Source of the DNA: Calliopum simillimum | Taxonomy: Eukaryota; Arthropoda; Insecta; Diptera; Lauxaniidae | Direction: 5' to 3' | Assembly (NCBI GenBank): GCA_951812925.1 | Contig: OX638371.1 | Span: 79,369,697-79,433,696 of the forward strand | Length of the DNA stretch: 64,000 bases | In this document: positions 47,560 through 58,036 of the stretch, in pieces | Numbering within the stretch: position 1 is the first letter of the stretch | Layout: every line of letters begins with the position of its first letter | Translations under genes and position numbers: made by a program | The notes under the pieces: generated by a model | Told to the model about the DNA's origin: nothing | The model's input: only the letters and a program-made list of their open reading frames with translations | Database searches by the model: none

Positions 47560-48270
47560 CATTCAGAATTATGCCCAATATAGCATAAAATCATCATAAA
47601 ATATGCCCAACTTGTTCGCAATTCAAGCTCAAATTTGGGCTTAATATAAATTTTGACAACTAACACCAATTGTATCGAATGCATGCCATTTTGTACTTGT
47701 TTATCAAAAAAAATAAACAAGCCCATTTTGTGCTTAATTCAAGCTCTTTTGTGATTATTTATCAAAAAATAAGTTTTCATTTGTGTTTATTCTGTGTGTT
47801 TATGATTCTCAATATGACTATGTCACCTACTGATTAAATAATTCCTGTTCGACAACCGAATTGGGTATTTATAATAGAGTGAATACTAGGTACTGACATC
47901 CCATAATGGGATGTTACGATGTACTGAGGTGTGTTTGGACATTTTGGTAAATTAATTTTTGAAAATGAAATGACATTTCTTGCATTTGGCAAAAATGGTC
48001 ATATTCGTATTTTGGTAAATAAGAAATTATTAAGAACAAAAAGGAATATTAATTTTTTATAAACAAGTACAAAAGGGCTGCGTTAAGCACAAATGAGCTT
48101 AATAAATTTTTGATGAACAATCCAAAATTGAATTGAATTGAGCTCAAATGGGCATATTTACATTTTTGATAAACAATCACATTAAAACTTGATATCAAGA
48201 AAATTATGGACAAGCTGAAAATCGCACCCAAAATTGATTGGTTTGGGATTGTTTTCAGCTCAAAATTCTT
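47560..48270. repeat. Imperfect inverted repeat with GCTCAAATTTGGGC blocks
   Basis: TTTTGTACTTGTTTATCAAA and GTGCTTAATTCAAGCTC on the left are mirrored by ATAAACAAGTACAAAA and AAGCACAAATGAGCTT on the right. Boundaries are approximate. The frame at 48049-48231 lies within the right arm and is not a gene. Confidence 0.5.
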
Positions 48271-48990
48271 TCCGTTCTGGAATATTCATCAAAAATCAAC
48301 ATATGATGCTTTCCACTTTCCATAACACAAAATTATAGAATCAATCAAAACTACTTACTGACAATTGTTTTTAACCTTTTAAATTGCATAGGTTCTTGTT
48401 CAACTATTCACAATTATGAAGCTTAAAAGCTTTTTGTGTGTTCACAATTAAAGTTTAAAGAATATTGTAAAAACTCGACAGAAAAAGCTTTCAAGCAAGA
48501 GCTTTCGAAATAAAACTTTTACAATAATGATGACTTTAATGAGCTTTGTCTAAAAGCTTTGTGAGTAAGCATTAATGCTTTTGTTAGAAGTTCTTAGTAA
48601 ACACATCAAATTAGTTAAGCCAACAACCTTATGATTATAAAAGCCACTTGCAGCAAATTACGCCAGAGTAAAAGCGAGCTTTTTTAAAAAAGTAGGAAAA
48701 AGGATGGGTCTAAAACTTTTAGTAACACAAGATGAAAAAAAAAAAAAATGCTTCAAAAGGTCTTCTGAACTGCTTCCTTTTTAGCCATGAACGCTTCCGC
48801 TGCGTCAGTCGTGTTATTTTGATATTTTAATTTTAAACATACCCGAAAAATGGAAAAGAAACAAAAGAGGAAGTGAAGAGCTTTCGAGAATGCTTTTCAG
48901 AATATACTGATTGAATAGTGGACGTACAAAAATAATGCCACGCCTACTTTTCAGCGGTTGGACAAATTAACTTGTTATATTTTAATCAAT
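48271..48990. other. AT-rich DNA with many AAAGCTTT words, no gene
   Basis: AAGCTTTT and its inverse recur about eight times between 48418 and 48570. No element ends were identified. Confidence 0.4.
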
Positions 48991-49149
48991 ACATAAAGAG
49001 TGTGTCGAAAAAAACTTACACACAGATTTCAGCCATAACTTATCCTGTGTCCAACGAATAATTTTTTCTTGAGTCACGTTAGCTTTTAAAAATATATAAG
49101 ATATTATATTTGTTCAAATTATTCATTTTCAATTGTTATTTCTTTCAAA

Positions 49150-49920
49150 ATGGACAGCGAAATAAAAGTACGTGAAAAAATAATTAAAACTTTTCATAAA
49201 AATCCATTGTGGACTTTCAAAAAAAATTGCAACAGATCTCAAGGTTCATCGTCACACTGTTTCAAAAGCCGTTAAACAGTATAAAGAAGATTCAAATATT
49301 GCACGAAAACCTGGATCAGGAAGAAAATAAAGTCCAACAAATATTGGTAAGGCAAAAGATGTCGAACAAATCTTTCGAAGAGCTCCGAACACTTTTGCCA
49401 GAAAGGCAGCTCGTGTAGTTAATGCTCTGATTCTTTTGTGTGCTGAACCAAAGCTAATGCTGGTTTGAAGCCGTATAAAGTTCAGAAAGTTCCAGACTGT
49501 AATGCGGTAAAGAATTTAGAAGCAAAAAAACGAGATAAAAAATTGAGGTCTAATTTTATAAAAAAATGTACGTGCTGTGTGATGGATGATGAACCCTACG
49601 TTCTGGCAAACTTTTCAACTTCCGGGTCTAGATTTTTATATGGCTGATGGACGAAGTAATATTCAGGAACATACCGGACAAAAAAGCAAACGAAATTCCC
49701 TAAGAAGTTTTTTGTGTGGCTAGTCATTTGCAGTTGTGGCAAAGAAGCCAAGCATTTGTGTCATCAGGAACGATAAATACAGGAATGTTTATTAAAGGGT
49801 GTCTTCAAAAACGGCTGTTGCCTTTCCTAAAAGAGCACAGAGTGCCTACATATTTCTGGCCCGATTTAGCATCATGCCTCTTTGGAAAAAAGGCCCTTGA
49901 GTGGTATGCAAATAATAATG
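49150..49920 (+). pseudogene. mariner transposase, frameshifted and truncated
   Basis: ATG at 49150 gives MDSEIKVREKIIKTFHKNPL, the first helix-turn-helix. An A-run frameshift follows near 49220, then IATDLKVHRHTVSKAVKQYK. Later segments in shifted frames include KAKDVEQIFRRAPNTFARKA, the first catalytic Asp context CVMDDEPYVLANF, TKKQTKFPKKFFVW and the second Asp context FWPDLASCLFGKKALEWYAN. The third catalytic position would lie after 49921, where another element begins, and is absent. At least five frame disruptions or stops make it non-functional. Confidence 0.85.
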
Positions 49921-49922
49921 TA

Positions 49923-50971
49923 GGGGAAAGTGGGGTAAAGTGGGAAGTGGGGTAAAGTGGAAAATGCCCCTTTTCGGGCAAACTAGCAAAGTTTAGCTGT
50001 CATGCGCTTCTGACATGTACTTGCAATGACCGTAAGCAAATCTTTATGGTAGAGCGATGCGTGCATACGTATTTTTGTGATCTCTGGAATCATGCAAAGT
50101 TTTTAAGTGATTTTGAAATTTCATTTTGAAATTTTTAAGCATCGATATTTTTACTGTTTCTGGAGATAAACCGATTGTAAGTACACAAAAATATTCCTTG
50201 TAGTCTTAATTTTGATAACGCAAAAGGATTCCGTGTAATTCATAGAGTGAAAGAATGAAGCTCACATTTTTTGCAAAATGTGGTATCGGGGTAAAGTGGG
50301 AAATTTTTTATGGGGTAACGTGGGAAATATTATTTCACGATTGCTAGTCCCTACTTTTCAACGTATTATACTATTTCATGATTCAAATAAGTGTTGTACA
50401 TTTAAATTGTGAGTAAACACTCCGGAAAAGCTAAGCGAGTTGCAAAAAGCAGCTGAGAAAAAACGTTTAGCAAATAAACGGAAGAAAGAGGGAAACGAAT
50501 CACAAAAAATAGAGTACCAGGAGCAAAAAAGCACCACCAGCAAAGAAAGCGTCAAAGATGAAACAAAGAAGCTCTAGCTGGGATGAAGATCGTGATTTTT
50601 GCACCATTTGCATGGAACTCATGCCCGAAATCATGACCAGACACAATGCCATCAAATGCAACCTAAAAGGATTGTCAACGCCCATTTCACTTGAAATGCG
50701 TTAATCTCACTACAAGCTTCTTTTATTACTAACACTGTGACTCGGACTTTGATGTTTCACCAGAGAACGTCGAATAAGCTACTATTTCACAAATTTTTTT
50801 AAACACATTTTTTCATATATTTTTTTTCCAGCAAAATCATTATTTCTTTTCATATTTACTTCTATGGGTGTGTTCCTTGAACCTTTTTTGACTTACAATA
50901 GAGATATTAGAACTTTTTTCCAACATTTGTACTAGTTTTTATGAGTTTTGAAAGTTTCCCACTTTACCCCA
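49923..50971 (+). mobile_element. GGGGTAAAGTGGGAA-motif DNA element
   Basis: It starts TA|GGGGAAAGTGGGGTAAAG inside the mariner transposase. Motif copies: direct at 49932, 49949, 50288 and 50312, inverted at 50956. The expected CCCCTA right terminus is missing, so the 3' end is either truncated or altered. The interior keeps transposase-tail remnants at 50419-50760. The GGGGAAAG start is the same as in the element at 18124. Confidence 0.75.
50419..50775 (+). pseudogene. Transposase tail with C-terminal zinc finger, decayed
   Basis: The first part reads TPEKLSELQKAAEKKRLANK then Lys/Glu-rich residues. After a frameshift comes SWDEDRDFCTICMELMPE and HNAIKCN; after another, CQRPFHLKCVNLTTSFYY, a stop, and HCDSDFDVSPENVE then TAA. 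The series CxxC, then C, C, H, C and C-terminal HC is a PHD/RING-like zinc-binding pattern, which I associate with the C-termini of some insect pogo-like transposases. It is clearly broken. Confidence 0.6.
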
Positions 50972-51289
50972 CGATTTTTAATTTTTGCCTTATCTTCAAA
51001 GGGTCATAACTCGGAAAATAAGAATCCTATTTGAAAAATCCGAAAGGATGCTATTAATAAAAAAGAATTTTACCTTTTCTTGTAGCTACGCTGTAAAACT
51101 GAACACAGCGTTTTCTTCAACTTCAAGCAAGGATATTTCAAAATCCTGCAGGTATAATGACAGTTCTACTGATGAAGACGGATTCAGCGTCAAAAAGTAC
51201 ATAAGACTGCATATAAGAATTAAACAGTTCATTCCATTTTTTTTTTTTTTTTGTTTTGCCTGAGTTATTAAACAAAATTTTTATTTTGA

Positions 51290-52490
51290 TTAAAAATATG
51301 GGCGAGGCATAGCCTTTTTTTTGTTATGCTTTAGATAATCCTGATCCAGATCCGCATACCAAGTTTCATCAAAATATGTTGTACCTTTTGTGAGAAATAG
51401 CATTTAATGTACTTTACTTGTATGGGAGGTTCCACGCGCACTTTCGATATTTTGCCTAATTTCAGGTCGTAGGTGCGTAATAGCAAGTAGACTACCTACA
51501 GATAAATTCAGAAAGATTGCTTTAGTAGTTTTCTTTTTAAAGCGCATTATATTTTTGTGGGCGGTGCCACGCCCTTCAACGAGTTTTCCCAATATAACGG
51601 CATATCACATATTAATACTTGTTTGCAGACGTAACAGCTCCTAAATTTTTCATTAAAATTGTTGAAGTCTTTTTCGAGTAATATTGAATCAAAATTTTCA
51701 AGGGTTAAAAAGTGGGCGTGGCACTTCTTCGATCCCGTCCACTTTTCGTTTGTTACAAGGTATTATTAAGCAGTACCTACATACCATATTTCATTAAAAT
51801 ACCTTGTAAAATTTGCGAGAAATAGCATTTAACGTATTTTGCTTGTATGGGAGGTTCCATGCGCAACGGCGATATTTTGCCCACTTTCAGATCAGGGATG
51901 TTTTATGGCAAGTAGGCTCCCCACAGTTAATTTTAGAAAGATTACTTCATTAGTTTTCTTTTTATAACGTATTATATTTTTGTGAGCGGTGCCACGCCCT
52001 TCACCGAGTTTTCCCAACATAACGGCATATCACATATTAATACCTGTTTACAGAGGTAACATCTCCTAAATTTTCATCAAAATTGTTGGAGTCGTTTTCG
52101 AGTTATATGGAATCAAAATTTTCAAGGGCTAAAAAGTGGGCGTGGCACTTCTTTGATCCCGCCCACTTTTTGTCTGTCACAAGGTATTACTAAGCCGTAC
52201 CCGCTCACAAATTTCATTCAAATACCTTGTATGGTTTGCGAGTTATGATCATATCAAATTTAAATTAAATGCGATGCCACTCCCCCTGGTGAGCATTTAC
52301 AAAGTTCAAGCCTAGCTCATTCTTCATTGTATGCTAATATTTAACATTATCCGAAGTTTCATTAAAGTCGCTGTAGCCGTTTTCGAGAAAAAGTTTTGCC
52401 CGTTCCAAACATACATAAGTACATAGGTACATAAGTATAAGTACATACAATTTTATCTCGTATAAGAAGAGAAGATAAATTCAGATATTT
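51290..52490 (+). repeat. 425-bp tandem repeat with GGCGTGGCA boxes
   Basis: Two successive units align: TATGGGAGGTTCCA(C/T)GCGCA at 51421 and 51846, CGGTGCCACGCCCTTCA at about 51561 and 51986, AAGTGGGCGTGGCACTTCTT at about 51711 and 52136, all 425 bases apart. The last part (52250-52490) is the inverse of 1620-1960. It is non-coding. Confidence 0.8.
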
Positions 52491-52566
52491 TTAGGAATTT
52501 TTAAATTGAACGGTTTAAGTTTTATTTAACTTTAAGCGTGTATAAGTTTTTTCGACACACTCTTTA

Positions 52567-54249
52567 GGTTTTGGCCAGAAAAATGTGCTGTTTGACTTAT
52601 GGTGCAATGCCTAGAAATTTTAATTGGGCACTATTTATTCAGCACGGGTGGTGTCTTCTCAGCGTATTACATGAACTAAAGTGAAAAAGACTGGAGAAAT
52701 CCAATTAAAAACAAAACGCATAAATTTTATTTTATTAGTATTTGGTTTTTTATTCATGTAATTATTTGTTTTTAATTAAATTTAATTTTACATTTATTAT
52801 TGAAACTATATATTTAAAAAACATGCACTTAAGCGGTAGGTTTTATTACTTATCGTTTTTTTATACACATTTTCATTTTTTTTAAGTTTATTGACTTTGC
52901 GACATTAGAATGAATTTATTGAAGATACTTGATTAAGGGGATTATTTTGATTTGTGTTTTTGAAAAGAAAAAGAAAAAAGAATTTATTTTAAAAATTGAT
53001 AATGTAAAAAAAAAAAAAATAGTAATATTAATTATAAAAATACAAGTTAATATTAGAAACATGACAAAAAGTAAAAGTATTATTTATTTTACAATAGAAT
53101 GATCGCATTACTTTGATTAAACAGAAATAGGGCCATAATTACACAAACTAAACGTTTCTTAATCATCTGTATACTTGCGCTATTCATCTTAAGACTAGAT
53201 ATTTTTCCATTTGAATTTTTATTCTTTTACTACAATTAAACTGACTATAAGTTTTACTTGAGTATTTCATAATTTTTCTAATAAATAAAAACTTAGTTTA
53301 ATTTAAATACAATTTTTCTTTTGCTTATGACTATAATTTCGTATTTTTGAAATTTACACGCATTTATTGTTTTTTATTACTTAACTTTAAATCTTTACTT
53401 AATTGATAAAGAAAAAATTAATTCTAATCCTAATACATATTTATTAATTTTACTCATTAATGTGTATAAGACTTTTGCTTTAATAAATTTAAATTGATTT
53501 TAAATGCTTATTTTAAATGCATTCAGATACTAACTAAAAATATGCTGCTTAATTTAATTCACGTATAAAAATGATTTGTTTAGTTTTTTTGTTTTTTGTT
53601 TTTAATATATTCGTAATTTAATATTTAAGTTATACAGTTGCGTCATTCCTTTAGTTTTCCATTATTAAAATTACAAAAGTTTCATATATTTAATTTATTT
53701 ATTTATTTTTTTTTAATTATTTTTGCTGCTATTTGTAAGTAAAAATAATTTGACTATAAATTTAATGTAAATATACGCATGAATTCGTTTTATTTTATTT
53801 TTTGTTTTTATTATTAAATTAAAATTTCAAATTAAAAGTACATGCATTTAGTGTGTGAATGTAAGTGATATTTTCGATTTTCTATCATATGTGATTAGTA
53901 AGTCTATGGAAGTTGCTCCGTTGATGATATTTTGTTTCTTTTTCATTGTTCAAATTAAAGTTTATTTAATGAAATTCTGCATATACAAGGTGGGCCAATT
54001 TGTATGGCTAAATGTCTAAAAATAAATTGTTTTTTTTTTGCCATCTCTAGTCATTAGCAATTTTAGTCGTGATTAGTTAGATACTCGGTTGTGATGTGCA
54101 ATTTAGCGAGAACGTTATCCTAAATTTGGAAAAAAGTATTGATATACATGCGCTGAAGAAGACGATATGATTTTCCTCAAAAAATTGCTGACGCTCAATG
54201 ATATGGAATAATGGCATACATAATTTTCACATGGTGAAACCCCTATTGA
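52567..54249. other. Extremely AT-rich DNA, no gene seen
   Basis: From 52690 to 53960 it is rich in TTTA/ATTTA words with no inverted repeats or long frames. It could be single-copy spacer or the 3' UTR of a neighbouring gene, but nothing confirms this. Confidence 0.4.
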
Positions 54250-54259
54250 ACCAATTTTA

Positions 54260-54795
54260 ATGTATAACACTGGTTTACAAAATTCAAGTTTGGGAAAATA
54301 ACAAGAATGATAATAATGTGGTTTGATAGAATGAGATTTTCTAAGCACAAGAAAATTTTTTTTTTTTTTTACAGTTGCAAATTTTTCAATCTTTTTCAAA
54401 GATGGTTTCTCTGAAATCCTTATGAAATCCAAACAAAGATCGAAGTAAAACGTATATCGTTAAGTAATCTTTCTAACGATATATAGTTTAATAATAATCG
54501 GACAGCAAATGGCTGAGTTATGACTCCTTAAAGATGAAAAATATCTTTAGAAAGGTTATTCAACTACCTTTTCAACGGTATACGTTTTACTTCGATCAAA
54601 CTCTTTGTTTGGATTTCATAAGGTTTTCAGTGAAAACATCTCTGAAAAACATAAAATGGTCTCCAGGTAAAATTTACAACCGGTAAAAAAAAAAATTTTT
54701 TTGTTTCCATTCTATCAAATCACATTAATTTCATTCTTGGTATTTTTGGCTGTAAACCAGTGTTATACCTCCTTAAAAATAAACTACATGTGAGT
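54260..54795. repeat. Foldback, ~530 bp
   Basis: The arms are mirror images around about 54515: AAGATCGAAGTAAAACGTAT against ATACGTTTTACTTCGATCAA, CTTATGAAATCCAAAC against GTTTGGATTTCATAAG, and GTATAACACTGGTTTACA against TGTAAACCAGTGTTATAC. No target duplication was found. Confidence 0.75.
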
Positions 54796-55520
54796 CATTT
54801 AAACATACATTTTGCCAATGGTAAGTTTAAGGTGGTTTTAAAAAGCAAACAACTTATTGGGTATGTTAGCAGGTACGAGTCAACAGTGTCAGAAACACTA
54901 CTGGCAAAAAATTTTTCTTCGAATTTGCATCCTAAATTTAATGGGACAAGAGATATCTTGGCTTAAACTTAAATTTCTTTTCAATTTAATGTTTAAAATG
55001 AAAATAAACTCTTAGAATGTTAGTGTTTATTTTATTTTTTATAAATGTTAATGCTATGTAAATTAATACTTTTTATTGAAAAATATTTTTAAGTTTTTGC
55101 AAATAACGATATCTAGTATAGATTTATGTCAAAGCTGTGTTTTATCTGCCAACTCGCTTACTTTGTGAAGTGAAAATTTTTGAATGTCAGCCAAATATTA
55201 ATAAAATTTCAGTCAGTAGCAAGCTGATACTTTTGGTAAAGTTTAATGTTTCGAATTTCTCCATAAACTTTTAGAAGAAAATAAACGATTTACCACCATA
55301 TTTGGTAACCTAAAAAGCACATTTGTGACAGCTCTCCACGGTTGTATTCTAGAGTTGAATAAAATGTGGAAAAAATATGCTTTTGTGGTTTCACTTGTAC
55401 TCGTTTTGTGGTCAAAAAAATGCAAAACTTCGAAATCGTAACTGCTTGTCTTCTCAAAATATCGCGAAAAAATATATCCCATATATAAACAAAAACAAGA
55501 ACTGCAACTTCCGATTTATT
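54796..55520. other. AT-rich DNA, no gene seen
   Basis: The frames at 54760-54966 and 55243-55544 match no family I know. Confidence 0.4.
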
Positions 55521-55950
55521 TTGCGATGTTGAATATAAATCCAACTTTAGAAATGCTCTATTTAACGCGGTTTTTGAGATATCATAGCCTTAGAAAGCAA
55601 TGGAGACAGTTTCTGCTATATTTTTAAGCTACATATGAAACTTGTTAAAAAATCTAGTTTCTCTCTGTAAGACTAATCATAAATGATGTCGATACTTTAA
55701 TTTCTCTCAGAAATATTGTAGACTTAAATAATGAAAAGAGCGCTATTTGTATTTGTTTAGCTATTTAAGCTGAGATATCTCCAAGAAAAATAAACATATC
55801 GACATAATTTGAATTCACTTTTAAAACAAAAGATTAGAGCTTCAATTACTTTATCAGATTTTGCGGACAATACAAGTCAACCCTATGGTCGGACTCGGAT
55901 TCAGTATTGCAAAAAGCATCGGAAAGAACTATTTTAATTGTAGATAGCAT
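55521..55950. repeat. Fragment related to the hAT foldback family
   Basis: Phrases such as TAACGCGGTTTTTGAGATAT, TTTTTAAGCTACATATGAAA and AGTATTGCAAAAAGCATC resemble the interior of 43344-45214 and of 36400-37140. The similarity is loose and the boundaries are uncertain. Confidence 0.35.
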
Positions 55951-55954
55951 AGCA

Positions 55955-56262
55955 TGTCTCAAAACCAGGATGTGTTAGCGACTAAAAACAATTTGGCAAT
56001 TTTTCACAACAGACGGCGCTAGTGAGCCCTATGATCTATGCAAATGGCGATCTTGTACAGATAAGTTTATCCGTGTCAATAGCCTAATGGTTAAAGCACC
56101 GCGTTTTCTTTCATTAGAAAACCGGAGTCATGAGTTCGAGTACGGTTTCTGAAAAGATTAAACTAAAACTGATCTGACGAGGCTTGCTATGTACAAGTTT
56201 ATATATGAAAATATATAAATACATATGTATGTGGAAATAGCCGAAACATATGTAATCAATTT
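55955..56262 (+). mobile_element. tRNA-derived SINE, copy A
   Basis: A pol III A box, TAGCCTAATGG at 56080-56090, and a B box-like GAGTTCGAGTAC at 56132-56143 sit in a tRNA-like stretch (56073-56150). A non-tRNA body follows (ACTAAAACTGATCTGACGAG), ending in TGGAAATAGCCGAAACATAT. The same body and tail recur at 59697-60120. A leader CATAGCATGTCTCAAAACCA precedes it and recurs in the other copies. Confidence 0.65.
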
Positions 56263-57385
56263 CCATGTTGTTGAAAAATTGCAAAATGAGTGTTTGATTA
56301 GTTCAATGTAAAATTATCATACTTCTATTTTTTATTTTTTTTTTTGTGTTTCTTAATCATTTTCTGAATTATTTTAGAAAGGAAGTAAAAAGTGCAGCGT
56401 ATGTTTTTTGGCATATGACAAAAAGTTATATTTTGAGTACTTTTTAAGTACTTCCTATGGTTACAAAAAACGCTTTTTTGATCTTCCAAAGTATTTTTCA
56501 TAGAAATAACAAAATTACTTTTCATATGAATTCAGAGTCAAGACTTTAACTTTAACTGTTTGGGAATTATGGCTTTTTGAACATTTTAAAATATATAAAC
56601 TGATACTGTTTCGCAAAATTGTCCATAACTCTGACATTTCATAACCGATTTTATCAAAGTCGGAAAATTGAAGCCATTTTGAACATTGACGACTTAGATT
56701 GAAGCCTTATGTACACGAGAGCTTGTGATTCAAATAAGATCACAAAAAAAATTTGTCAAGGTTACGTAGCTTCTGGGACGTTATAGGGGGGCTGACATGT
56801 ACGTTTGAGGAGTTATAGGGAAAAATCTAATTTTCTAACATGCTTACATAAAAAAAGAAAAAAAAAAATTTAAAATTCACCCCAACGTTTCAAAGAAAAC
56901 TTTTTTAACAAAAACTTTTAGCCAATTGTATGAGCTAATGGTGGAATTAATGTAAAGATTTAAATAGGATTTTGGAATGTTTTGGGTCTTTGAAGTCGAA
57001 ATTTTAAATTTTTTTTTTGGCGGCCACTTTAGTATGAAAAAGATCGTAGTTTTATAACCTTTTAAGTCCTTTTTTTAGATCAATGCTTGATTTCCTTTAA
57101 TTTGGTAGTACATTTGTCATACCAATTTTCTGATTTGAGGTCTAGAAAAATACTTTAATAAAAAATCCAAATTTTAAATTTTTTTTTTTTTTAAATGTTT
57201 AGTTATGTTCTTAAACAAAATTCTTCCGCCCATAAATCTGAAAAATTCTTTCGGAATTAATTTGTTCTTTTGACTTGAAGTATTATTTTCTGACGTTAAA
57301 TAAAAATATTGGTATGCAAACGAATTAAAGAATAAAGAAAATTAAACGTGGATTCCAAAAAAAAAAAAAAAAATTTTGAAAGAGT
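56263..57385. other. AT-rich DNA, no gene seen
   Basis: Poly(T)/poly(A) tracts and short frames only, ending in an A-run at 57357-57373 just before the RTE fragment. Confidence 0.45.
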
Positions 57386-57399
57386 ATGTTAATAGGGTT

Positions 57400-57807
57400 T
57401 TGTTATATGGGTGCGAAACATGGCTTGTTACTGAACAACTAACAAACAAGCTGCAAGTATTCGTCAACAAATGCTTAAGGCGTATACTAAAGGTTTGGTG
57501 GCCTCGCACTATATCAAATGCCGAGCTACATCAAAAATGCAAACAGAAGGCTATAGCAAACGAGATCAAGCTGCGCAAATGGGGATGGATTGGTCACACT
57601 CTCCGGAAACCACACAGCGAAGTTTGTCGCCAGGCCCTTGAGTGGAATCCACAAGGCAGTAGAGGACGTGGTAGACCCAAAACCAACTGGAAAAGGTCGT
57701 TGGAAAAGGAAATCCAAGAATCGGGAAAATCGTGGCAAGAGATCAAAGTCATCGCAAGGGATCGTGACAAATGGAGAGATTTCATATTGGCCCTATGCTG
57801 CTCCTAG
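57400..57807 (+). pseudogene. C-terminal fragment of RTE reverse transcriptase
   Basis: It reads LLYGCETWLVTEQLTNKLQV through LRKWGWIGHTLRKPHSEV and GSRGRGRPKTNWKRSLEKEI to LALCCS and TAG. It keeps the Trp codon that is a stop in the copy at 35203. The few residues before Leu at 57400 (MKEYVNRV) come from the target site, not the element. No catalytic motif remains. Confidence 0.88.
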
Positions 57808-57832
57808 GAGTTAAAGGAGAATACATACATAC
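57400..57832 (+). mobile_element. Short 5'-truncated RTE copy with 14-bp target duplication
   Basis: ATGTTAATAGGGTT occurs at 57386-57399 and 57833-57846. The 433-bp insert matches the 3' fifth of 33343-35350 and ends in the same GGAGTTAAAGGAGAATACAT plus (CATA)n. Confidence 0.92.
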
Positions 57833-57848
57833 ATGTTAATAGGGTTAC

Positions 57849-58036
57849 CGGACATAATCCCAACGGATAAAATCCCCACTGTGTAAATGGGGATTATGTC
57901 CGTTTTTTCCTGGGAATTATGTCCGAAAAACTTGCGGACATAATCTCCATTTTAGAAATGGGGACTATGTCCGAATTATTGGCGGACATAATCCCCATTT
58001 TGTGAATGGGGATTATGTCCGTAGGGACTATGTCAC
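57849..58036. repeat. Cluster of CGGACATAATCCCC hairpins
   Basis: Three successive stem-loops start at 57849, 57935 and 57983. Each pairs CGGACATAATC(C/T)CCATT with AATGGGGA(T/C)TATGTCCG around a short loop. Further single copies (GGAATTATGTCCG at about 57913, GGGACTATGTCACGG at about 58024) bring the total to about eight half-sites in 188 bases. There is no coding sequence. Confidence 0.85.

Larger units (their letters stand above)
48996..52564 (+). mobile_element. mariner-type transposon, decayed and invaded by other repeats
   Basis: Terminal inverted repeats AAGAGTGTGTCGAAAAAAAC on the left and GTTTTTTCGACACACTCTT on the right are flanked by TA (48994-48995 and 52565-52566). A normal mariner is about 1.3 kb. 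This one is 3.6 kb because a GGGGTAAAGTGGGAA element starts at 49923 and a ~1.2-kb dispersed tandem repeat follows at 51290-52490. The right part of the transposase gene is not found. Confidence 0.8.

Noticed and set aside
50419..50775. Host zinc-finger gene
   Set aside because: Stops and frameshifts interrupt it and it lies between transposon motifs, so it is better explained as a decayed transposase tail.
56073..56150. Functional tRNA gene
   Set aside because: A and B boxes are present but the stems are imperfect, the B box departs from GTTCRANNC at its last base, and the sequence continues into a SINE body with relatives nearby.
57376..57399. MKEYVNRV as the N-terminus of the RTE fragment
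   Set aside because: This segment is target-site DNA including the 14-bp duplication; the element begins at 57400.
57849..58036. CRISPR-like array
   Set aside because: The repeats are hairpin half-sites in both orientations with no spacer structure, and the genome is eukaryotic.
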